Below, one piece after another: positions 56,378-64,000 of a stretch of DNA of 64,000 nucleotides. This DNA comes from Polytrichum commune (Eukaryota; Streptophyta; Polytrichopsida; Polytrichales; Polytrichaceae). The notes under the pieces are model-generated. The model saw nothing but the letters and a program-made list of their open reading frames with translations. It was not told the DNA's origin and made no database searches. The stretch is taken from contig OX485803.1 in assembly GCA_950295325.1 (NCBI GenBank), forward strand, positions 37,275,554 to 37,339,553. The letters are read 5' to 3'. Position numbers and translations under genes: made by a program. Each line of letters starts with the position of its first letter. Position 1 is the stretch's first letter.

Positions 56378-58737
56378 GGATATGCCTAACAATTTAATAA
56401 GAAATCTTATTATAAGTTAGGCCCTCACATAAGTGTATTAAGCTAAATCCCAAGACCCACTACCACCCAGCCTGGACTTGCCCCAAACGCCAGGCCATGG
56501 GAAACCAATTACACTTGAACATCAGTTTGTAAATGCACACAATTGTTTAATGCGACCCGAGCAAAACCCCATATCCTAGTGGAAAGTGCTCCTTAGCCCA
56601 CTTTATTTTTGAGTTGTGGAACGAGCCAAGGAGAGTGAATAATGTTATGCTCATGCTTGGGGTGCTCCCCGCAATTAGTCCCAACTCGATCTTGGTGGAA
56701 CTTCACTTACTAATATTGCCGTGGGCAAGATACATCTTACTTCAATCATGGTAGGAATGGAATGATTCCAAAGCATCCACATAATTGCAATTGATGTAAG
56801 AGCTTGATTTCCTAAGATCATCTATGCATGTAGATGGAGGAAGACTCTCTCTCTCTCTATCTCTAGTATGGACCCGTGATTTGATCATTGTCCATAAAGC
56901 AAATTGGAAGACGGATGGGCTGATTGGCAAATCATGTTATGGGTGGTCTCTCATGTCATTTTGGATTCTTACGGTCAACTATCAATCATAGTTTTGGCCA
57001 CATTCATGAGCATTTACATGCCTATGATTAGTAAATTTAGACCCACGGTGATCTTATAGGAAATTGTTGAAATGTTTTATATTATTGATTTGCAATTCAC
57101 TATGCAATGAACAATGTGGGTGGGTGGTGAGGCCATCACCATCCTTACCATTCCCCACCGCTTCCAAAACGGTCGGCCATCAATAGTGGCATGCTGAGTA
57201 GATGGTGTGAGGATGGTTCATAACAATAATTCACATGCACATGTGTGACGGCACGGGTTTATGCTAGTAAATGTGAATTTAGTGATAGGTACTCGAAATT
57301 TATATATTTCGGACACATGAATAACAAACATCTCAATATTGTTTATTGTCACGAGTGTTGTTTGTGAATGCATGAATCTTTGGATGATTCATGGACGATT
57401 AGGTCAACAATTCTTGCAAGTATGCACGCCAACTCTAAATGCTATGGATACTACTGTCCACACAATTCATAAATATTATTAAGTTAGTGTGGATAAGGAA
57501 TTGGCAATCTTAGTAAGATCGTGAAAACACTAACATCAACGAATACCCATTTTTATCTTTGTTATTTAGGAAGCAACGATGGAGAAAGCAAAGAGTAGAC
57601 TGAGTAACACGATCAAAAGGCCAAGAGCTTTGATGGCATGAGCCCACAACTCCCTCACAACATAGTTGGAGGAAAGGTCTTGTCTTGGGTCTTGCCCAAG
57701 CTACTCCCTCAAGTCCATTATGTGGGCCCACTAGGTTTGCATGTCATGTAATCGAATATAACAAACAATGATGTGAATGAATGGAGCCATTTGGGCTAAA
57801 ACTAAAGCAAACCTCCCACGTTTGACACCAACCTCCAACCAATGATTCCGCATAATCCACATTTACATGTAACAAATTTTTATTACATAGATAACATTGC
57901 ACGCCACTAATCCAGTTGAGGTCATTGGTTGTTGGTGTCAATTCACCATATCCGGCATGGGTACAATATTAGACCTTGTTTTGTCTAGCTTTTAATGGGA
58001 ACATCACATTGTTCACATAATGAGTAGGGTTATGCATTGTGAAGGCCAAGGCACGCAAGACGTCGACAACGTTGCCTCCCACCGGCCCATCCTAGTAGGA
58101 CAAGTTGATTTTTAATAGCTTGACACCATACTTTTTGTATGGTGATTTAAGCATTGAGAAAACTTGGGTGACTTTGTGTTAATTCTCATAAACTCGAGGT
58201 TTGGGACAAACCCACAGTTTCATCTCCTTTACTTTACGAATAACTCTATTACTAGCCAACATTATTTGTAAGTGCCATGTGAAATTCCATACAAAATTTT
58301 CACCCATTGAAATGTTATGAGTTGTAAGTCCAAAATTACCCTATGGTAACCTATAGTGGGGGCCCTTATAAAGGACAACATTGCACCGGTGCCATTTTTG
58401 CCTCCGCCTTGAATGGAAAGAGGCCACTTGCCAAATTGGGGACATATATGTTAGACATTCTCACCAATCTAGGAAGAGATGCTACATTATCATTCATTGG
58501 ATCATGAGTCAGTTAACTAATTACAGCCTACAATTGTCCTACAGGCCGGCCAATGATCTGATTTAAACCATGGCTGTGATTATTAGTTAGACCTACTTCT
58601 ATTTCTGGGGCTAACTTATTAGTCATCTTACACGAATCAATTGAAGACCCGGCCTTAAGATTCTTGGCTCTCGTTTGGTTCTCTCGTTCGGTGGTTCTTT
58701 TGCAATGTTACCATATCATTTTACAATGCCCGAAGAA
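56375..58737. other. Intergenic, nothing recognised
   Basis: No open stretch with a known domain and no repeat structure noticed. Confidence 0.4.
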
Positions 58738-58738
58738 G

Positions 58739-58776
<38 letters not shown>

Positions 58777-58777
58777 G
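58738..58777 (+). repeat. (GTT)n microsatellite
   Basis: About 13 GTT units. They create a poly-Leu run in a chance open stretch (58664-58864), which is not a gene. Confidence 0.92.
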
Positions 58778-59906
58778 CTACTGCTGTTGCAATCATCAAG
58801 ATTGATTCTCAAAGTTGCGACCTTCAGCTTCAAACACCTTAGAGCATGCACACGTTTTTCTTGAAATGTTGTGGTAAATGAGCATGTGTTTATGGATTTA
58901 GTATCACTCAGTTAAAAATCCAGCTCTCATTGATTTCGAGGTTTGGTAAGACAATGCATGTTTCAAGAATTGTTACCACATGTACTAAATATGATAATCA
59001 ACGTAGTGTTGGTCAAATATTGGGCAACCTTAATATTGATGGGCTTAATGGGTTATGCTTCCCCTCTAGGCGAGGGCACTTATTTTTGGTTCTTAACTCC
59101 CTAAATGCACAAGTGAAATGCCATCAAAAATGTCTTGAGAAGTTCATCCCAATTCAAGAGCTTATTATATAATACTTATACATCGTATGATGATCAAATC
59201 CTCCTAATTAGATCATACCCCATTGTCACATTTGACACGATTGAATTTGCATCTACCCACTTACAATTTGTTTGGTCATAGTGGAATTTGAGGAGAATTG
59301 GAGGGGTTAAAATAATACATCATGAATTCAAAGGCCAGCATGGCAACTCCCTATTTAAATGCAACTTCCTGTCTTTTTCTTTTTTGGAGGTCAACGGGTT
59401 TCCTACACAATTTCATTTCATGCCAAATTTCCTCTGCATCATTTGAATCCGCCCAATCCTTGGAAAACGGAAGTTGGGGTGTTGTTCTTGGGCGGTCTCC
59501 ATGTGTTGATTTTCTTCACAAATTTAATTGTTGAGATCTAGTTGAATTTATGGACACAAAAAGATGCCTACATCATATCCCAATCCAGCCAACATGGAAC
59601 CATGCGAGGAGGAAGAGCTGATGGAGTCATCGTTGCTATCGAAGTAAATTGATTTTTTTAACTCATGTAAGCATGTCCTTACAAAAACATGTTGGCATTA
59701 AGTTTGAGAAGCCAATGTGGCCTTGAAGGTTGATGTCCGTCATATTCCATTGTCGGCATAACTTTCACGGTTGCAATAATGGATTCTCCAAACACTTCTT
59801 CACAATCCAATGTAGTTGAAATAACATGTTGTGTCTCATCCTCACTAATGGGTAAAGGAAGCACAATCTTTGTCCTCTAGATAACCCTCGAAGTTTCCAT
59901 TCACAC
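58778..59906. other. Intergenic, nothing recognised
   Basis: Short unrelated open stretches only. Confidence 0.4.
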
Positions 59907-60290
59907 TTGCAAATTAATTTAAAGTCCATGGATTTCTATGTGGTATGGAATGGATCACGTTTCATGGTCAATTGGATTATTTTGAAAGAACACCTCTTGG
60001 AGGTAGGCCTAACACAAAACCAGGAGACCATGCCACTCCAAAATCTCACAATAGTTGATTTATTATATTTGATCATGTTTGAGGACTCGCACAAATAGAA
60101 ATTCATTGAAATAGCATTTAATTGAGGGCCCGGTCACATATGAATTCACTCTACACTTGAAGGCTTGTGATCACACTACATGGTTTTGGAAGTGTCTTGG
60201 GATGGTCTTTAGACACTTCTTTTGGACTCTCACAATTTCAATGTCACGGCTCTTGGCTCATGTGTGAAGTGGCCATAAACCATAATATAG
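59907..60290 (+). repeat. Gene-like dispersed repeat, copy 2 (degraded)
   Basis: Contains GSRFMVNWIILKEHLLEVGL, matching copy 1 at 55602, then diverges by frameshift and nonsense codons. DNA blocks such as CACCTCTTGGAGGTAGGCCT and TTTTGGAAG(G/T)GTCTTGGGA are shared, as is the GGCTCTTGGCT(T/C)(G/A)TGTGTG end. Confidence 0.6.
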
Positions 60291-61186
60291 AACATCAACT
60301 TCTAAATTGGATAAATTTTAGTCAGTTGAGGCAATTTCTCATCCAACCCAAATACATTCATTGAACCTCACAAAAATTCTTCATTTGTCCAAATATTACA
60401 TAGCCTACTTTATTAATAAACATTAAATACCACCTATACTTTTCACCTCCGCTACTTTAGATATAACATTGTATGGGTCATTTTATCCAAGCAAGAGTAA
60501 TTCCAAAATCATATAAAATTTTGCTCCATTGAATTAAAAGTACCCTATATTGTTTTCATGTGGTTAGGTAAAATTTTGATAATGACCTCCCCATGGGTGT
60601 ATTTGATTGTATAAATGACCTCTTTATATGGTTAAGATTGTCCACGTGAAATTTCATTTGTCCATGGGTCTCAAATAAGAATATTATAGCGTAAACATGT
60701 TGGTATGGTTGGACATAGATAGTTGCTCAAACAAAATGTTGATTCATCATGACACTAGTTTCTTTTGTCCTTTTATCTCATATAATAGTTGGATATATAT
60801 ACATTTCTTTTGAGACATTGCATGGGTATTCCTCACACTTGTAGTTGGTATCGTAGATTCTTCTATTAGTATTGATACCAAGAAGAGGCCTAGTAAAGGC
60901 TCCATACACAAGTTTCTAGACGTTTTGCAATCCTTGAGACAATGTTGGGACGTCTCCGTCATGGGAGTGTTGTTGCAATTGAGACCTTTGCCTTCAAAAC
61001 CCATGCACCTACTCCAAGAACATATGGGAGGCCAGATATATTGGTTAGCCAAAGCCAAAGAAGCATTTGAATCTTCTCGGTTTCATTTCGTGCCACATGA
61101 GGTCAAGGGCCTTTTTCTTCTCTTTACAAACTAATCCAAGTTTAACTCAATCGATTTGGACATGAGTTTGCTTTCTTCTTAATAGC

Positions 61187-61224
<38 letters not shown>

Positions 61225-61342
61225 GAGCTCATCCAAGTTTAATCCATTTGGAGATGGGTTTGCTTTCTCTCACTCTCTCCACAGGAGATGGATGTCACAA
61301 GAAGGCAAACATACATGAAGATTTGAACTTGGGAGGTGACTA
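60291..61342. other. Intergenic with a (CT)n run and short duplication
   Basis: (CT)n lies at 61191-61220, flanked by a duplicated TCCAAGTTTAA...TTTGGA...GAG(T)TTGCTTTCT block (61135-61175 and 61229-61270). No gene recognised. Confidence 0.45.
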
Positions 61343-61595
61343 CACTAAATATACCAATTAGTGAGAGTGGTATTCATTCAAATCACACACACAGTTTAGC
61401 CAAATCTCATACTTATCAAGGGCTAAAATTGTTACAAAGTAACACTAAACTCATGATTACGGTAAATTAGTGCGTGCGTGTGATTAGTGCGCACCACATG
61501 TTTGTTAGTGAATAGTGCCAAATGCCGAGATGAACAATGCTTCCTAGTCTTAGATCCATGATCTTTTGGTGACATTGTTTCATAACATAAAGGAA

Positions 61596-61800
61596 TATAG
61601 TTTTTTTTTAAAATTTTAAAGACAAAAGGCCGATAGGTGAGCGCCAAAGCACAAGAAGCAGTTGACCATCTGACAAGCTTTTATGTCAAGTAAAGAGGAG
61701 ATTTCACAGTCGGGAATCGAATTGCCAACCTCTTCCTTGAGATTTGGGTATCTCTCCACCATCATCTAGTAGTTTAGGGTCGTCTCGGACCTTATAGAAT
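61596..61800 (-). mobile_element. Probable tRNA-derived SINE
   Basis: On the minus strand a box A-like TGATGGTGGAGAGATA (about 61752-61767) is followed 30-40 nt later by a box B-like AATTCGATTCCCGACTG (about 61706-61722), and the element ends in an A-rich tail (T run at 61591-61602 on the plus strand). Spacing and order match an RNA polymerase III promoter of a tRNA-derived SINE. It does not fold as a functional tRNA. Target duplications are not clear. Confidence 0.5.
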
Positions 61801-61835
61801 TTAGTATCACCCTCAGGAATCTCCCACCCTCACTA

Positions 61836-62217
61836 CAATCTACCCTCTATAAATGTTAACCATCGGGAGTGGATCAAAGTTAACATTTATAGAGGTGTTA
61901 ACAATTAACAATTATAAAATTGCTTTTTTGAGCAATATACAAATCTTAACATTTATAAATATAAGCAATTGTGAAGAGTCCTTGTTTCATAAAATTGCAC
62001 ACCCAATCAAAACTTTATTCAAAATCAAGTTTACAAATCACGGGTGAAGTATGAATCAATGGTTCAAATATTATGGTTGTATTTCATTCGTTAACATTTA
62101 TAGAGTCAAATTTACAAAGAAGGGAGTACTATTTTGTTAACAATTAACACGTTTAACATTTATAGTGTGCAATATGTGGGGAGTAGAAGAAAGTTAACAT
62201 TTAGAGAGGGTGGACTG
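61836..62217. mobile_element. TA-flanked TIR element (382 bp) nested in the CACTAAA element
   Basis: Left CAATCTACCCTCTATAAATG and inverted right CAGTCCACCCTCTCTAAATG, both continuing TTAAC. TA lies at 61834-61835 and 62218-62219. The interior repeats GTTAACATTTATAGAG-like words at least four times. Confidence 0.7.
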
Positions 62218-62241
62218 TAGCTAATCGGTATATTTAGTGTA

Positions 62242-62989
62242 GCCATTGGTTTGGTTGTTTATCGAGGTCAAGGAGAATACTCGTACCTTGGTGCATCCTA
62301 ATTGTAACGGTGTGCGGATAAGAAAGACTTGGCTAAAGAGAGAAGAGCTCGGGTCACTCACCGGGGTGGGGGGGGGGTATTAATAAGAACATTGGGTAGG
62401 AGCCCTGATTGGGATTGATCTTATTCTATTCTAGACATGGCTATAATCTCCACCCTTCAAACACATCAAATTGCATGAAGGGCATGTGGACTAATGAAAG
62501 CCCCAAAGCCTTCTCTTCCTCTTCTATTTATACCTGCGGACAAGCAACCCTGTCTTCTACCCCTCCCACAGTTTTTTCCCTCGCTGGACCATTATATTAT
62601 TAGACGAGGCACCATCCGAAAACAAGACGTTTCTTTCAAAGGAGCTAGCCAAATAATAAGTACTCGGGAAGAGTGCGATCGAACAAGTTACGTGCCCAAA
62701 AAAAGGGGTGTAAAATTATTCATGGGGAGCTTATAGGTAGGAGGTGCCATGCCTAGAAGGTGGGGAATTATGGAGTATGTAGCACTACTAGCATGGATTC
62801 AAAGAATACAGTGACTTAGAATAGGATAGTGTAAAGAGCCTCCGGGTGATGATCATCACCATCACCATGAATTCCCTCCCTCTGATTGTTTTCTAAACTT
62901 GCACACTGACCCGTTCTTAGATTGTCCTAGCTAGTAACGTCTACCGCTGATCAGTGTGCAATCAGGTGGTCCCAGGCTGCTACTACTAC
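62242..62989. other. Intergenic, possible upstream region of the candidate gene at 63075
   Basis: GC-richer than average in places; a G run at 62364-62374 and CTATTTATACCTGCGG at about 62524 (TATA-like). No domain-bearing open stretch. Confidence 0.35.
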
Positions 62990-63140
62990 TATATATCACC
63001 ATTCCACACTACACTCTGAACACTCCATAATATCAACCCCCTTCAAGTCCCCCCTTCTCTTATATCCCGAACGGATGTTCTCGGTCTACATCTCACTCCT
63101 TGTTGTCACGTTGCCCTCCTATATGTTATCATGGGTTTGA
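62990..63140 (+). promoter_or_regulatory. Candidate core promoter, leader and short signal-peptide-like first exon
   Basis: TATATATCACC at 62990-63000 is followed by a CT/AC-rich leader and, at 63075, an ATG opening 21 codons (MFSVYISLLVVTLPSYMLS plus two residues) before TGA at 63138-63140. The hydrophobic core resembles a signal peptide, and GT dinucleotides before the stop could be splice donors. No downstream exon could be identified, so this may be chance. Confidence 0.25.
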
Positions 63141-64000
63141 CGTTGAAATGTATCACCAAAGACTTCAAACCACATGCGCACATGCATCATGGTGTCATCG
63201 TTGTATTTGTTGTGCAATGTTGACCGTGTGTTGTTTCATGGTGTCACATGCTACATTGATTCTCTTTTATCACACATGCATGCTAACATTACGTAACTTC
63301 TTAATATCAGGTGCACATTGGTTGCCACGAGCGTGATCTTGTGGAGTTTAATGTGTTTTTTTTTTAAAAGTTTTACTCTCATTTTACATATAACCACAAC
63401 TAAAATACCCCAAGTCTACACACACCTACTCTATGTATGGCTCCTCCTCCCCCCCCCCCCCCAAATCCATGGCTAGGGAGACAAAGGCATTGGTGTACTA
63501 GGATTAATCTACCACCCTGCTGACACCACCTAATATGCTTACAAACTCCCAAGACACTAAAACATCCTACACGTTAAATTAATATCCATCTTTGTGGCCT
63601 CCCCCTCACTAGAAAAAACAACGACACAATCATACATCTTCACATACAATCTTAACTCCATCTACCTCGTCCACGACCACCTCGGCCACCCCCTCTTCTT
63701 AACATAAACATCCTGGCAAACTACTCATACGAGCCATAACACACCGACTATCATACAACAAACATCTTCCTCACCCTCCAAAAAAAAAGTGCGCACACCC
63801 AATAATATTTTGTAATGAAGCTGCTAGTAAACTTGCCATAATTGGCTTTAATAACCCCCTTCCCTTGATCCATACATCACACAAATAAAATAAAATAAAT
63901 ACCGTCTAGCCTATTAAGTCCCCCTTCCCCCTCACCCACCCCCCAACGATCTTTGTCCCCTTCAAGAGACCAACACATGTCTCCACCTCCTCTCCATGTG
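63141..64000. other. Intergenic, pyrimidine-rich; possible RGG-coding tail on the minus strand
   Basis: A C run lies at 63447-63461. On the minus strand, after a TTTGCCAG acceptor-like site near 63713, the sequence reads MFMLRRGGGRGGRGRGRWS and a stop (about 63655-63711). This looks like an RGG-box C-terminus, but other frames are also open and no other exon is seen before the window ends. Confidence 0.3.

Larger units (their letters stand above)
61343..62239. mobile_element. CACTAAA-ended TIR element (897 bp) hosting two inserts
   Basis: Left CACTAAATATACCAATTAG and inverted right CACTAAATATACCGATTAG differ at one base. TA flanks at 61341-61342 and 62240-62241. Inside lie a SINE-like insert (61596-61800) and a second TA element (61836-62217), so little of its own sequence remains. 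Confidence 0.75.

Noticed and set aside
58664-58864. Poly-leucine ORF
   Set aside because: Created by the (GTT)n microsatellite.
61696-61800. Functional tRNA gene
   Set aside because: Box A- and box B-like motifs exist but no cloverleaf can be formed; SINE origin is more likely.

Overview
The window is AT-rich nuclear DNA of a plant. It holds one well-supported, apparently intact host gene, a 20-exon valyl-tRNA synthetase, set in a dense bed of decayed and nested transposable elements. Plant origin is suggested by a telobox in front of the translation gene, a Stowaway-type MITE with CTCCCTCC ends and TA target duplication, a FAR1-type MULE transposase relic, a Ty1/copia element and the close fit of the synthetase to plant cytosolic enzymes. 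I cannot name the species. The LINE relic, which seems to carry a restriction-like endonuclease tail, and the DD34E Tc1-like transposase are unusual for seed plants and hint at a non-seed plant lineage; that is inference.

Layout. 1-4680: a 5'-truncated Ty1/copia element with one 301-bp LTR and a broken pol. 5283-6826: a small TIR element (324 bp once the insert is removed) split by a 1.2-kb 5'-truncated LINE; both insertions keep their target duplications. 7341-7770: a minisatellite unit split by a TA-flanked MITE. 7895-16055: telobox, 5' leader and valyl-tRNA synthetase (1,067 aa). 18390-26152: direct repeats, hAT-type MITEs nested in each other, CACTAAA-ended MITEs, a Stowaway, a CACTA-like element and a Harbinger-like element. 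26153-32540: GTTAC-rich DNA, a MULE transposase relic and another hAT-type MITE. 36461-39954: two hairpins, a second CACTA-like copy and a dead Tc1-like transposon. 41543-45814: a 56-bp minisatellite, a TIR element with perfect 26-bp ends and a gene-like GC-richer ORF. 46530-47505: second Harbinger-like copy. 47506-54298: largely featureless. 54299-54842: an 80-90-bp minisatellite. 55602-60290: two copies of an unrecognised gene-like repeat. 61343-62239: a MITE holding a SINE-like insert and a second TA element. 62990-63140: a possible gene start.

No operons, CRISPR arrays, rRNA or canonical tRNA genes were seen. The only gene I would call functional is the synthetase. The main biological content beyond it is the order of insertion, which can be read from target duplications and from uninterrupted sister copies ('empty sites') inside the same window.
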